Below the pieces are notes generated by a model. It worked only from the letters and a program-made list of their open reading frames with translations, was not told the origin of the DNA and ran no database searches. A program made the position numbers and the translations under genes. A stretch of DNA of 64,000 nucleotides. Source: Bacteroidota bacterium. Lineage in GTDB: Bacteria; Bacteroidota; Bacteroidia; JACPRZ01. The first letter of the stretch is position 1. Each line of letters begins with the position of its first letter. The stretch lies in assembly GCA_016193485.1 (NCBI GenBank), contig JACPRZ010000043.1, forward strand, positions 1 to 64,000. The letters are read 5' to 3'. Of this stretch, positions 9,692-18,764 are shown in pieces.

Positions 9692-9699
9692 CAAATATA
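9692..9699 (-). promoter_or_regulatory. -7 promoter box TATATTTG of the large T9SS gene
   Basis: The minus strand reads TATATTTG, an exact match to the Bacteroidota -7 consensus TAnnTTTG. A TTG lies 18 bp upstream as a possible -33 element. It is 48 bp before the ATG at 9643. Confidence 0.65.
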
Positions 9700-9782
9700 C
9701 TGCGCCTCTGATTTCGACAATATATGGATATTATGTACATTTGCAGCACGATTTCACAGGTAAGATTACTGCGCCTCTGATT
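9698..9782. repeat. 16-bp direct repeat flanking a divergent promoter region
   Basis: TACTGCGCCTCTGATT occurs exactly at 9698-9713 and again at 9767-9782, 69 bp apart, in the intergenic region between two divergent genes. The first copy overlaps the minus-strand -7 box by two bases. The second lies just before the plus-strand ATG at 9796. Confidence 0.75.
9736..9743 (+). promoter_or_regulatory. -7 promoter box TACATTTG of the 500-aa gene
   Basis: TACATTTG matches TAnnTTTG exactly and lies 52 bp upstream of the ATG at 9796, divergent from the TATATTTG box of the minus-strand gene. Confidence 0.65.
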
Positions 9783-9795
9783 ACAACTGCCAATT

Positions 9796-11298
9796 ATGAA
9801 AGAGAAGGATAAAGTGCATAAACTTATCCGGTCCCTCAGCGGGGCGGAAAAAAGGTATTTCAAAATTTTTACAGAGCAATTTACTGTCGGAGAAAACAAT
9901 CAATTCATTCGCCTGTTTAATGCTATCGGCTCGTTGGAAAAATACGATGATAAAGAAATTACTCATCATTTCGAAGGAGAAAAATTTGTCCGCTATTTAT
10001 CCTCCAAAAAAGTGCATCTGTATAACCACATGATCCGTTCTTTACAACTTTTTCATTCCGGGAAAACGGCAGATGTCCGGGTGGTGGATTTACTCAAATC
10101 AGTTCGTTTGCTCTATGACAAGGGCCTTGACAGCCACTGCGAATCGTTGCTCCAAAAGGCAAAAAGAATATCCTACCGGTATGAAAAGTTTGCGCTTCTT
10201 CTTGAAATCCTGGAATGGGAAAGGATTATCATTTATTCAAATCCGACCAATGTAAAAAAGCAGTTGCGGCATATCAACAAAGAAAAATTACTGGCGCTGG
10301 AAAAACTCAACACCATTGAAAAATACCAGTCGTTGTTAGATGTTCCGTTGAGGTTTATATACGGGATGGGTTTTATCCGGAGAAGATCCGATTTAAAAAC
10401 AGTGGACTCTATTATGCGTCACCCGTTTCTGATGAACAAAAAATATTGCAATTCCTTTTCATCGCTGCTTGATTATTACAGAACCCTTGCCGGTTGCCTC
10501 GTATTAAAAAGGGATCTGAAAAGATGCTTAAAATTCCGTAAGGCAGCGGCTCATCTTTTTGATTCTTTTCCCTATATGATTGGCGAATACTTAGAGACCT
10601 GGCTCAATGTCCATTATGGCTTGCTGATCATCGGCAACGAAATCAGGAAAACTGAAATTATGGAAGAAACAATTCAGAAACTGAAGAATCTCCACCGGCA
10701 TATAAAATATCCGGTACCGCCTGTAACGGAAGGGAAAATATTTTTTCTTGAAAAATTTTATACCCTGAAGATATTGATTCATAAAAAAGATTTCCGTCAG
10801 GCAGAGGTAATGGGTAATGCGATTTTACCCGGGATTGAGCAACGTCCGGTATCGCTTATGCCTCAACTGAGAAATTATCTTCTTATTGAATTGGCAGCGT
10901 ATTTGATTTTTTCAGGAAATATGCATCTGTCCCTTCGCCTGATGAATTCAGTAATGCATGATACGTCCTGCGAGAAACCTCACCACTTTATGGTATTGCT
11001 CCGTATGCTCTACATGATTGTGCACTTTGAACTTGGGCATAAACAATTATTAGAATATCTCAGTAAGTCGGATGAGCGGTATTTTATCAAACATAAAATT
11101 CTTTATAAATTTGAGATGGTTATGCTCCGGACATTCAAAAAATTATCGGTTACCGGAGAACCGGACAGACAAATTGAACTCCTGACCAAACTTAAACAAC
11201 AATTACTCCTTTTGAAAGATGACCGTTTTGAAGGAATGCCCTTTCAGGATTTTGATTACCTGTTATGGATAGATAAAATTACCGGCCGGTTGGGATGA
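9796..11298 (+). CDS. Conserved-looking helical protein of unknown function
   Basis: This 500-aa protein has no signal peptide or membrane segment. It is rich in Leu, Lys, Arg and Tyr and appears all-helical, with repeated helix pairs suggestive of a TPR-like solenoid. The N-terminus (IRSLSGAEKRYFKIF) resembles a family of uncharacterised cytoplasmic proteins I recall from Bacteroidota, but no function can be given. The ATG at 9796 follows the TACATTTG box by 52 bp. Its 3' end overlaps the end of the convergent pabA-like gene by 20 bp. It could be a scaffold or regulator; that is a guess from shape only. Confidence 0.75.
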   Translation: MKEKDKVHKLIRSLSGAEKRYFKIFTEQFTVGENNQFIRLFNAIGSLEKYDDKEITHHFEGEKFVRYLSSKKVHLYNHMIRSLQLFHSGKTADVRVVDLLKSVRLLYDKGLDSHCESLLQKAKRISYRYEKFALLLEILEWERIIIYSNPTNVKKQLRHINKEKLLALEKLNTIEKYQSLLDVPLRFIYGMGFIRRRSDLKTVDSIMRHPFLMNKKYCNSFSSLLDYYRTLAGCLVLKRDLKRCLKFRKAAAHLFDSFPYMIGEYLETWLNVHYGLLIIGNEIRKTEIMEETIQKLKNLHRHIKYPVPPVTEGKIFFLEKFYTLKILIHKKDFRQAEVMGNAILPGIEQRPVSLMPQLRNYLLIELAAYLIFSGNMHLSLRLMNSVMHDTSCEKPHHFMVLLRMLYMIVHFELGHKQLLEYLSKSDERYFIKHKILYKFEMVMLRTFKKLSVTGEPDRQIELLTKLKQQLLLLKDDRFEGMPFQDFDYLLWIDKITGRLG

Positions 11299-11854
11299 GC
11301 CAGTTTTTCATCATTTTTTCTCCCAGCGGTGTAAGTATGCTCTCGGGGTGAAACTGCACACCGCGCACATCAAGTTTGCGGTGGCGCAGCGCCATGATGT
11401 TGTTTTCCTGATCAAAAGCCGTTACTTCCAGTTCACCGGGCAATGCTTTTTCATCAGCCACCCATGAATGATACCGGCCTGTGGGAAAAGAATCGGGCAG
11501 CCCTTCAAACAAAATGTCGTTCCTGACAATACGGGTTACCGGTGCAACTCCGTGGAAAACCTGCTGCAGATTGATCAGCGTCCCGCCAAAAGCGACCGCT
11601 ATCGCCTGGTGCCCGAGGCAGACACCGAGAATGGATTTTGTAGTTGCATATTTTTTTATAATGTCAATAGTAACGCCTGCTTCGTGCGGCAGACCGGGAC
11701 CGGGTGAAAGAATAATCTTATCGTATTCTTCAACTTCTCCGGGAAGGATATCATCATTTTTTTTTACCGCGGGAGTAAATCCGCATACGCTTTCAACAAG
11801 GTGAACAAGGTTCCAGGTAAAGGAATCATAATTGTCAATAATAAGGATTTTCAT
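11279..11854 (-). CDS. pabA: Glutamine amidotransferase subunit of anthranilate or aminodeoxychorismate synthase
   Basis: This 191-aa class I amidotransferase releases ammonia from glutamine for a chorismate-using partner (PabB or TrpE). The catalytic triad is visible: Cys79 in GVCLGHQ, and His169 and Glu171 in QFHPES. The oxyanion segment LSPGPGLPHEAG is also present. It overlaps ribE by 4 bp (ATGA), so the two are translationally coupled. No trp genes are adjacent, and its partner is riboflavin synthase, a cofactor gene, which slightly favours a folate (pabA) role. Many species use one protein for both pathways, so trpG cannot be excluded. Confidence 0.85.
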   Translation of the reverse strand: MKILIIDNYDSFTWNLVHLVESVCGFTPAVKKNDDILPGEVEEYDKIILSPGPGLPHEAGVTIDIIKKYATTKSILGVCLGHQAIAVAFGGTLINLQQVFHGVAPVTRIVRNDILFEGLPDSFPTGRYHSWVADEKALPGELEVTAFDQENNIMALRHRKLDVRGVQFHPESILTPLGEKMMKNWLIPTGR

Positions 11855-12444
11855 GACCGCCTTTTCTGCAGGATGGAATCAACATATTTCCCCAGGATGT
11901 CAAATTCAATATTGGCTTCATAACCGGGAGCCATAATGCCGAAAGTTGTGATGGAAAGCGTATGGGGAATAATGGCAACGATAAAATCCTTCTTCTTCAC
12001 GCTAACTACGGTCAAACTCACACCGTCAATACAGATTGAACCCTTTTCAACAACATAGGGAGGCAGGTTTTTTTGTGTATGAAAGGTAAAAATTTTGCTT
12101 CCTTCAGCATCGCTGATTTTTTTGCATACCGCAGTGCAGTCAACATGTCCCTGCACGAAATGGCCGTCCATCCTCCCGCCTGCTTTTACCGCACGTTCAA
12201 GATTCACTTTGCCGCCTGCTTTAAGGTTTTTCAGGTTTGTGCGTTTCAGCGTTTCGTCAATTGCGGTAAGGCGGTAAAAAGGGGGGGTAATTTTTTCTAC
12301 TGTAAGACATGTCCCATTATGTGAGATGCTTTGTCCCTTTTTCAGTACACCGGCAAAAGAACAGCGGATGGAAAAGATGATGTTCTTTTTATCTTTTTTT
12401 ATGCCGGTAACTTCGCCTCTTTCTTCAACTATTCCGGTGAACAT
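11851..12444 (-). CDS. ribE: Riboflavin synthase
   Basis: This 197-aa protein dismutates two 6,7-dimethyl-8-ribityllumazine molecules to riboflavin. It shows the family start MFTGIVEERGEV and two lumazine-binding repeats, about 1-95 and 96-190. Each has a substrate-binding segment (GTCLTVEK, then GVSLTVVSV) and a GQSISHNG or KGSICIDG strand. The 51-bp upstream gap carries a TATTTTTG box and no room for an FMN riboswitch. Downstream it overlaps the pabA-like gene by 4 bp. Confidence 0.95.
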   Translation of the reverse strand: MFTGIVEERGEVTGIKKDKKNIIFSIRCSFAGVLKKGQSISHNGTCLTVEKITPPFYRLTAIDETLKRTNLKNLKAGGKVNLERAVKAGGRMDGHFVQGHVDCTAVCKKISDAEGSKIFTFHTQKNLPPYVVEKGSICIDGVSLTVVSVKKKDFIVAIIPHTLSITTFGIMAPGYEANIEFDILGKYVDSILQKRRS

Positions 12445-12460
12445 AAAATTAATGGTTAGG

Positions 12461-12468
12461 CAAAAATA
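12461..12468 (-). promoter_or_regulatory. -7 promoter box TATTTTTG of ribE-pabA
   Basis: The minus strand reads TATTTTTG (TAnnTTTG), 16 bp before the ribE ATG at 12444. This gives the pair its own short-leader transcript separate from the lipoprotein gene upstream. Confidence 0.6.
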
Positions 12469-12495
12469 GAGATTCTGACCGCTGCAGAAACCGGG

Positions 12496-13107
12496 TTACA
12501 ATTGCAACAGTAACTTGCCGCTCCTCTCATGCTCGCTGCAATCATCATACCGCCACTTTATAAAATAAAAATATGTTCCAAGTTGCGTGTACCGGTCGTT
12601 TATTCTCCCGTTCCAACCTTTTTTGATATCAACGGATGAATAAAGGTGTTTTCCTTTTAAATCGCGGATTTCAAAATAGATTTCTTTAATTTCCGTTCCG
12701 GCCGGCTGCCAGGTTTCATTTATACCATCTCCATTTGGAGAAAAAGAGTTTGGAACGAATAATGACGGTTCACACCGCCTGACGGAAATATTAAATGAAT
12801 CGGAATAAGTTGCACCATGTATTGCAATCGTATAATCGTTATATGATGGTATATATGAATTATATTCAAAAACTTTTGAATTACCGCTGTCAACAATCTG
12901 GGAATTTTGGTGCCAGAGAATTTGAGCATCGCTTCCCTGCGTGCTGATATTTACGACTACTGCCTTATAAGGGAAAATGCATACAAAGTCCCCCCCCGTA
13001 ACCGTAAAAACTGCAGTATCAGGAACCGTGCAGGGAGCAAGAATTTCTTCTTTTTTGCAGGAAGCGAAAAAAAAGGAGATTGATAATATCCAAAATAATT
13101 GTTTCAT
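12496..13107 (-). CDS. Lipoprotein with T9SS type B (gliding-associated, CHU_C-like) domain
   Basis: The 203-aa protein begins MKQLFWILSISFFFASCKKE, a signal peptide with lipobox FASC, so it should be lipidated at Cys17. The C-terminal 90 residues (VPNSFSPNGDGINETW, then GTYFYFIKWRY and a short GKLLLQL end) match the gliding-motility-associated C-terminal domain, read as a T9SS type B sorting signal. The middle resembles a PKD/Ig-like sandwich. It starts 1 bp after the stop of the SprF-like gene, so the two form an operon. Carrying both a lipid anchor and a sorting domain is less common than a plain signal peptide. Confidence 0.85.
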   Translation of the reverse strand: MKQLFWILSISFFFASCKKEEILAPCTVPDTAVFTVTGGDFVCIFPYKAVVVNISTQGSDAQILWHQNSQIVDSGNSKVFEYNSYIPSYNDYTIAIHGATYSDSFNISVRRCEPSLFVPNSFSPNGDGINETWQPAGTEIKEIYFEIRDLKGKHLYSSVDIKKGWNGRINDRYTQLGTYFYFIKWRYDDCSEHERSGKLLLQL

Positions 13108-13108
13108 T

Positions 13109-14212
13109 TTATTTGTTTCCCGGTTTTACAAACCAGCGCATCGACACTTCCGCAAATCCTGCGGGCTGATAGTACCTGATCCACGGGTCAACAGGAACTC
13201 CACAGGTAAGGTATAATCTGAGATTTTTGAACACCAACATCCCTGCCTCAACCGAAACCATGGAAAGATATTTCAAGGAAATTCCAGCGAAAAACCGGTC
13301 GGCAATTGTTGTAAGCAATGCGGGTGAGAAATAGGTTCGAAGCGATTTTTCAATAATAAAGGAAGGGATTAATTTGATATTTTCTTTTAACTTTATCGCA
13401 TAACCGCAGGAGAGAAAATAAATCCGTGGCATTCTGTATACAGTGCTGGTAATAAAACTATAATACGGCTGAGTGAGATGAAACGCGGATAAACCGCCAT
13501 AAAAATTATTGCCTGTGTACCATAATCCTGCAGTAAAATCAATCGCTCCTCTTGAATCTATACCTTTAGTTTCTTTTGTATCATAAATAAAACCATACCT
13601 TTTATCAATCATGTCACCGGTTGTCAAATTATTCCAGTCAACACTTTGGTACAAATAACCTGTTCCAAAGCCAAGCGATAAAATATGATTTGGTTTGGAA
13701 ATAATATCAAACGAATTTACAAGTTTTAAAGTAGTCGATGTTAAAAAATCACCGGTAGAATGTTCAAAAAGGATTCCCGGGTTTAGACAACGTGTTATTC
13801 CGAAATCAGACCCTCCATAATAAACGTTTTCACCGGTCAGAAAAAACCGGTTGAATTTAATTTCAGCATGATGTCCGTTCTCATAACCGGCAAGTGCCGG
13901 ATTTTCGTTCATGGTCAGGAAAAAGCGGTTTTCAATTGAGCCGGAGGAGAAACTCTGGCGGGTTGGCAGGGAATCGGCATAAACCCATCCATTCAGGAGG
14001 AATGTCAGGACAAGAGGTGTTTTCAACCCAAAAGGTCGCATATTAAGGCGCTTTTCCTTCTCTGATTTTTTCCAGTTTTTCTTTTGTTTTTGAGTCAGGA
14101 TCTTATTCAGAAAAGCATTAGCCTGTTCCAGCCATAATAACTTTTCCTGTGCGGTGAAATTTTTATACCGGTCCATTTGGTCTTTATCTAATTCAAAACA
14201 AAAGTTTCCCAT
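13109..14212 (-). CDS. PorP/SprF-family outer membrane protein with an unusual N-terminal extension
   Basis: From about residue 58 this matches PorP/SprF proteins, 14-strand-type barrels that work with T9SS type B cargo. The first helix-like signal peptide (MRPFGLKTPLVLTFLLNGWVYAD) starts at an internal ATG at 14041. Family signatures include NPALAGY, LNPGILFEHSTG and the barrel end EVSMRWFV. The preceding 57 residues (from 14212, or from another ATG at 14176) form a charged helix with FTAQEKLLWLEQANAFL, resembling small stand-alone ORFs. Either the small protein is fused to SprF or, more likely, SprF starts at 14041. It is followed by its likely cargo lipoprotein and preceded by a giant type B protein. 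Confidence 0.8.
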   Translation of the reverse strand: MGNFCFELDKDQMDRYKNFTAQEKLLWLEQANAFLNKILTQKQKKNWKKSEKEKRLNMRPFGLKTPLVLTFLLNGWVYADSLPTRQSFSSGSIENRFFLTMNENPALAGYENGHHAEIKFNRFFLTGENVYYGGSDFGITRCLNPGILFEHSTGDFLTSTTLKLVNSFDIISKPNHILSLGFGTGYLYQSVDWNNLTTGDMIDKRYGFIYDTKETKGIDSRGAIDFTAGLWYTGNNFYGGLSAFHLTQPYYSFITSTVYRMPRIYFLSCGYAIKLKENIKLIPSFIIEKSLRTYFSPALLTTIADRFFAGISLKYLSMVSVEAGMLVFKNLRLYLTCGVPVDPWIRYYQPAGFAEVSMRWFVKPGNK

Positions 14213-14230
14213 TTTTTATGAAACACTGAC

Positions 14231-14332
14231 GAAATTTGAGAATGGAAATTAGTAATAGAAAATTGAAAGTAGATGAAGAAAATTAAGATATTTCCATTTT
14301 CAAATCTCAAATTTCCATTACTATTTTCAAAT
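14231..14332. repeat. Imperfect hairpin of GAAATTTGAGA-type units
   Basis: The left arm at 14231-14268 (GAAATTTGAGAATGGAAATT...) is largely complementary to the right arm at 14291-14332 (TTTCCATTTTCAAATCTCAAATTTCC...). The arms are made of short degenerate A/T-rich units. It lies between the giant type B gene and the SprF-like gene and may end or attenuate the upstream transcript. Confidence 0.6.
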
Positions 14333-14410
14333 AACTATGGTCTAATAAAATGGAACTACTTATCCGGTTTACGGAATAATACCTCCAATATCCAGCAGTC
14401 GACCGGCTGT

Positions 14411-17077
14411 TCATTTCGCCATCTGTGGTGAGGAATCCCTCAACAGTTCAATATAACCGGTCAGCACATGTTCCTGCGGGCCGTAGAGCCGTTTTTCGGT
14501 TACCTTGCAGAGGTAGTAATAAACCCCGGTTGTGCAATCCTTTCCTGTACTTTGGTGTTTGCCGTCCCATAAAATATCCGGGTCGGTAGTTTCAAATACA
14601 ACCTGTCCCCACCGGTTGAAAATAATCACATCAACCTTTTCAATATATTTATAGGGGAAAGGCGTAAACCGGTCGTTAATATTATTGCCATCCGGAGTAA
14701 ATACATTAGGCAACGTGTAAACAGGACAGTTGTCAATACAGGAGACATTGCTGAACGGGCTTTCATTATTAAAGGTATCCAGCGCAACTACCGCATAGCA
14801 TCCGGCAATGGAAGAGGGATTAAAATAAGTAAAGAACGTATCGGATGAAACCGTAATTGTACCAATCACATTGTAAAGATCCCCGGGTACCGGGGTCATG
14901 TAAACCTTGTAGGATACCACATCGTCCGAGCAGGTGTAATTGGGATTATTCCACAAAAACGTTACGGTTGCGTTATTGCAATCAGGCGTAACGTTTAGCA
15001 CCGGAGGACAGGGGGGGATAAAATCGCGCGGGATTCCGCAATTTCGCTGGGAACGGTTGAAGATGGGATCAATAATACCGGTGGTCCCATAGGTGCCTAT
15101 GCTCCTTATGTAATAGCAATATTCCCTGCCGTTTACCAGCCCCGTATCGGAATAATAACGGTTTTCGGTTGAACCGATTGAATCGAATTGAGATGTAGCC
15201 GGGTTGAATTTATATACCTCGTACAGGTAATTCACCCATGGGGTTTTTTCATCCCAGGTCAGCATGAGCACATTATCGTTCGGAATTAACTGCAGGTAAA
15301 CCGAAGATGCTTTCTGCGTGAATCCAAGGCGGTTGCGGTTGTTGTTATAGAGGGTATAAAAATCAATCCGGTAGGAATATTGAATCCCGGTTGTATTCAG
15401 TGCGGTATCGGTATAGGTTGTATCGTACATTCCTTCAACCGAATCAATAAGGGCGAGGGCTGTGCCGTTCATGTCGGGTGAACGGTAAATAAGATAGCGG
15501 TAGGGACCCGGAACCTGGATTGTGTCAAGTTCAACAGGAACGCTCCATTTAATATCAATGATACCGCTGATGTTATCCGTAGATACCACATCAACATGAG
15601 TGATAATGGGTAAATCCTTTTTCAGGTTGGCGCATGCGGGGGGGGAAGGGCAACTCTCGGAACCGTCAGGAAAAAGAACGGTTACGCGGTAGCAATAGCG
15701 TATGCCATGTATCAAGCCGTTACCGTTATCGTTATCGGTGAATGAAGTTATGTTCCATCCCTCTGTTGTTCCGATCAGTTCGTAACCGGATGAAGATGTC
15801 AGCCCGGTTTCGCATGGACATACAGCGGAACCTGTGTCGGCAGCGATGCCGCGGTAAACATTGTACCCGGTTACCTGCGGGCAAATGCTTTGGCTCCATG
15901 TAAGTTGAATGGAATTACCCAGCGGTGCGGCATTCAGATTCTGCGGGGGGGGTGCGATAACGGTTATCTGTACCGTTTGAATATCCACAAGTTTGTAATA
16001 ATCATCATCCTCTGCTTTGAAATAGACCGAATAAGGGCTTTTCCGGACATGGTTGCACGAAACGGCCCAGGAAAAAAGCGATGAAACCACCGAATCACCG
16101 GTTGCTGTGTCAAAGGAAGCGGGATAAGGATTCACCGTAAAAGGATCGCCAGTGGCGGTCAGTATCAGCGAGTCGGCATCCGGATCAACAACGGTAACGG
16201 TAAAAGCGAGGGTATCTCCCGCCAATACGCAAAAAGGTCCTGCATCCGCAATTTCCGGTGGTTCATTATCGCATGGCTGGACAAAAATTTGCATGTCAAG
16301 GTGGGTAATTGAGATAATAACTCCATCCCTCCATTCATAAATATCCATAGCGAAATTATACCTGCCTGCGCTGGTCGGCTTATTCCATATAAAGGAGCCG
16401 GTGATCGGATCGACCAAAATCGTACCCGGAGTGATGAAGCCGGGGACTATGCTGTCACAATTCTGAAAACAGACATGGATTTGATAGGATAAACTGTCGG
16501 CTTCAACAACCGTATCAATTGCACCCGGATTGTAAATAAAAATTTCACCAAGGCAGGCATTATATACGGGAGGAATGGTGATGACGGGTGAACTGTTAAA
16601 AATAGTACCTCCCTGAATATAAAAAAGGGTTTCAATATAAAAAGGCGTTTCAAACGAATTGGACATATTGACCACATCTTTATTACGGTTGGGATCCGTC
16701 AGCGATACTCTGTAAGGACCCGGACCGGGCCATGAATGAATTGCCCTGTAGATATTGACCTTAATTGTCTCCGGTTCAAATCCGGAAAGAATTTCCCCGT
16801 CAGGAATGCCATCAACAGGACTTGTGTCTGGACCGTTAATACGGTAAATTTCTTCATCATCGCTGGTATCGGTGCAAGTCTCATAACTAATGGTAAGTTT
16901 CGGACGGTCGGAACAGGCGCTGCATCCATCCGTCCAGGTGGTTATTGTAACTTCATAGGTAAGGCCGTAGAGGTGCCGTATATTGATATATCCTGCGCGG
17001 TTGTGTGATGCCCTGACAGGTATCAGGAAAGTGAAAAAGAGAGAAACGGCTAATATTAATCCGCTGGTAATTTTCAT
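14411..17077 (-). CDS. Giant secreted protein with fibronectin III domains and T9SS type B sorting domain
   Basis: The 888-aa protein has a signal peptide (residues 1-23, ending PVRA) followed by [20 protein letters not shown], the start of a domain common in Bacteroidota exoproteins. About four Fn3-like domains follow at roughly 380-790, seen in GYNVYRG, RYLIYRS, YEVYKF and SYKVYMT strands. The final 95 residues ([37 protein letters not shown]) are a gliding-associated type B sorting domain. T9SS export and surface attachment or release follow from this. It lies upstream of the SprF-like gene, the usual pairing. Cargo function is unknown. Confidence 0.88.
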   Translation of the reverse strand: MKITSGLILAVSLFFTFLIPVRASHNRAGYINIRHLYGLTYEVTITTWTDGCSACSDRPKLTISYETCTDTSDDEEIYRINGPDTSPVDGIPDGEILSGFEPETIKVNIYRAIHSWPGPGPYRVSLTDPNRNKDVVNMSNSFETPFYIETLFYIQGGTIFNSSPVITIPPVYNACLGEIFIYNPGAIDTVVEADSLSYQIHVCFQNCDSIVPGFITPGTILVDPITGSFIWNKPTSAGRYNFAMDIYEWRDGVIISITHLDMQIFVQPCDNEPPEIADAGPFCVLAGDTLAFTVTVVDPDADSLILTATGDPFTVNPYPASFDTATGDSVVSSLFSWAVSCNHVRKSPYSVYFKAEDDDYYKLVDIQTVQITVIAPPPQNLNAAPLGNSIQLTWSQSICPQVTGYNVYRGIAADTGSAVCPCETGLTSSSGYELIGTTEGWNITSFTDNDNGNGLIHGIRYCYRVTVLFPDGSESCPSPPACANLKKDLPIITHVDVVSTDNISGIIDIKWSVPVELDTIQVPGPYRYLIYRSPDMNGTALALIDSVEGMYDTTYTDTALNTTGIQYSYRIDFYTLYNNNRNRLGFTQKASSVYLQLIPNDNVLMLTWDEKTPWVNYLYEVYKFNPATSQFDSIGSTENRYYSDTGLVNGREYCYYIRSIGTYGTTGIIDPIFNRSQRNCGIPRDFIPPCPPVLNVTPDCNNATVTFLWNNPNYTCSDDVVSYKVYMTPVPGDLYNVIGTITVSSDTFFTYFNPSSIAGCYAVVALDTFNNESPFSNVSCIDNCPVYTLPNVFTPDGNNINDRFTPFPYKYIEKVDVIIFNRWGQVVFETTDPDILWDGKHQSTGKDCTTGVYYYLCKVTEKRLYGPQEHVLTGYIELLRDSSPQMAK

Positions 17078-17094
17078 TCCATTTTATTCAGTAG

Positions 17095-17102
17095 CAAATG
17101 TA
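17095..17102 (-). promoter_or_regulatory. -7 promoter box TACATTTG of the giant type B gene
   Basis: The minus strand reads TACATTTG, an exact TAnnTTTG match 17 bp before the ATG at 17077. It is divergent from the TACTTTTG box of the glycosyltransferase gene. Confidence 0.65.
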
Positions 17103-17154
17103 CGGATAATTTCAATAAAACGGAATGAGGGTAAATTTATTTTGCAAAAAGGCG

Positions 17155-17162
17155 TACTTTTG
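17155..17162 (+). promoter_or_regulatory. -7 promoter box TACTTTTG of the glycosyltransferase gene
   Basis: TACTTTTG lies 45 bp before ATG 17208. Its position excludes the longer open frame that begins inside the divergent gene at 16983. Confidence 0.6.
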
Positions 17163-17207
17163 GCGCAAATTACACAGACCGGTTACTGCTGCCGGTCTGC
17201 ACTTCCA

Positions 17208-17930
17208 ATGTATCCGGTGAAGAAATTATCCGTAATTATTCCTGCTTTTAATGAGGGAGCCACGTTGAATCTCATTATCGAAAAAGTGTTATCGGTTCAG
17301 TTAATTGAAGAAATTGAGAAAGAAATAATCATTATCAACGATTGTTCAACCGACCATACCCGCCAGGTTGCCGAGAATTTTAAAGAAGTTCGTACGGACG
17401 CAAACATTTTTCTGTTCAATCTTCCATCCAATCAGGGTAAAGGTGCCGCCATTCGCAAAGGCATTGAACTTGCAACAGGCGATTGCATTATTATTCAGGA
17501 CGCAGATCTTGAATATGATCCGCGTGATTATAATGCACTGCTGCAACCCATTGCTGAAGGATATGCCGATGTAGTTTACGGTTCACGGTTTATGGGCGGG
17601 AATCCGCACCGCATCCTTTTCTTCTGGCATTCCCTCGGCAACAGGTTACTTACTTTATTATCCAACATTTTTACTAACCTGAACCTGACCGATATGGAAA
17701 CGGGCTATAAACTTTTCAGGGCTGAGATCATACGACAGATAAAAATTGAAGAGAACCGCTTTGGCTTTGAACCTGAGATAACATCAAAAATTTCACGCAT
17801 AGCCGGAATCCGCATCTATGAGGCAGGGATTTCCTATTACGGCAGAACCTATAATGAAGGCAAAAAAATCAACTGGCGTGACGGATTCAGGGCGTTGTGG
17901 TGCATTCTTAAATATAATCTGAGGGATTAA
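17208..17930 (+). CDS. Family 2 glycosyltransferase, dolichyl-phosphate-mannose-synthase-like
   Basis: The 240-aa GT-A fold protein starts at ATG 17208. The nucleotide-sugar site is seen in [10 protein letters not shown] (8-17) and NDCSTDH (44-50), the metal-binding DxD at 98-100 (QDADLEYDP), then YGSRF and ETGYKLFR. There are no membrane segments, so it resembles soluble polyprenyl-phosphate glycosyltransferases (Dpm1 type), loading a sugar onto a lipid carrier for envelope glycans or protein glycosylation. The sugar cannot be assigned. It is followed 6 bp later by comF on the same strand. Confidence 0.88.
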   Translation: MYPVKKLSVIIPAFNEGATLNLIIEKVLSVQLIEEIEKEIIIINDCSTDHTRQVAENFKEVRTDANIFLFNLPSNQGKGAAIRKGIELATGDCIIIQDADLEYDPRDYNALLQPIAEGYADVVYGSRFMGGNPHRILFFWHSLGNRLLTLLSNIFTNLNLTDMETGYKLFRAEIIRQIKIEENRFGFEPEITSKISRIAGIRIYEAGISYYGRTYNEGKKINWRDGFRALWCILKYNLRD

Positions 17931-17936
17931 CCATTC

Positions 17937-18641
17937 ATGAAACCATCAGCAATTTTTGATGACTTTGTTTCATTGCTTTATCCTACATTATGCGTTGCAT
18001 GCGGAAAAAATTTGTTCAAAAATGAAGAGTGTCTCTGCACGCTTTGCCGGTACCGGCTGCCCAGGACATTTTTCCTGAATGAAGAAGATAACCCGGTAGC
18101 CCGCTTGTTCTGGGGAAGGGTGCGGATTGAACAGGCATGCGCCTATTACTATTTCAATAAGGGGACAAGGATTCAACGGCTGATACACGCGCTCAAATAT
18201 CGGGCGCGGACGGATGCTGGGATTCTGGCGGGAGAACTTTTCGGAAGGGAATTATCATCAGCAACGTTATACAAAAATGTTAACGCTATTATTCCTGTTC
18301 CACTTCATCCGAAGAAATTAAAGATAAGAGGTTTCAATCAGAGCGAAGTGATTTCCGAAGGGATCGCTAAAGGGATGAACCTGCCTTTGGAAACCGGAAG
18401 TATCATCCGCACAACTGCCTCCGAGACCCAAACCCGCAAGTCGCGCTTTAAACGTTGGGAAAATGTAAAATCAATTTTTAAAGTTCCCCATCCTTCCGCT
18501 ATTGCCGGAAAGCATATTTTACTTGTTGACGATGTCGCTACTACGGGCGCTACCCTTGAAGCATGCGCTGCTGAACTTCTGAAAGTTGAAGGATGCAAAG
18601 TGAGTATTGCTGCTCTTACTTATGCAACAAGGGTCACTTGA
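17937..18641 (+). CDS. comF: ComF family phosphoribosyltransferase-like protein
   Basis: The 234-aa protein has an N-terminal zinc-ribbon (C19/C22 and C34/C37) and a C-terminal phosphoribosyltransferase domain with the PRPP loop ILLVDDVATTGAT at 194-206. GFNQSE and the TxTQTRKSRFKRWENV segment are ComF hallmarks. The family supports DNA uptake in competent bacteria by helping move single-stranded DNA into the cytoplasm; elsewhere its role is unclear. It probably shares a transcript with the glycosyltransferase gene 6 bp upstream. Confidence 0.92.
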   Translation: MKPSAIFDDFVSLLYPTLCVACGKNLFKNEECLCTLCRYRLPRTFFLNEEDNPVARLFWGRVRIEQACAYYYFNKGTRIQRLIHALKYRARTDAGILAGELFGRELSSATLYKNVNAIIPVPLHPKKLKIRGFNQSEVISEGIAKGMNLPLETGSIIRTTASETQTRKSRFKRWENVKSIFKVPHPSAIAGKHILLVDDVATTGATLEACAAELLKVEGCKVSIAALTYATRVT

Positions 18642-18682
18642 GAATTATTACCTTTGCGTTCCCTGAAAATTTTTTCTAAATT

Positions 18683-18754
18683 TCCCCGGTAGCTCAATGG
18701 TGGAGCGGCTGGCTGTTAACCAGTAGGTTGCAGGTTCGAGTCCTGCCCGGGGAG
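18683..18754 (+). tRNA. tRNA-Asn (anticodon GTT)
   Basis: The 72-nt cloverleaf folds completely: acceptor TCCCCGG (18683-18689) with CCGGGGA (18747-18753), D stem GCTC/GAGC, anticodon stem GCTGG/CCAGT around loop CTGTTAA (anticodon GTT), and T stem GCAGG/CCTGC around TTCGAGT. The discriminator is G and CCA is not encoded. It lies between comF and the convergent serine hydrolase gene. Confidence 0.97.
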
Positions 18755-18764
18755 CGGGTTCCTT

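Noticed and set aside
9643-9694. TTG start at 9694 for the large T9SS gene
   Set aside because: The TTG is the end of the TATATTTG promoter box; ATG 9643 begins a proper signal peptide.
12445-12495. FMN riboswitch upstream of ribE
   Set aside because: Only 51 bp lie between genes, most of it promoter; there is no room for the conserved fold.
16983-17207. N-terminal extension of the glycosyltransferase
   Set aside because: It overlaps the divergent gene and its promoter; the GT-A fold starts at ATG 17208.
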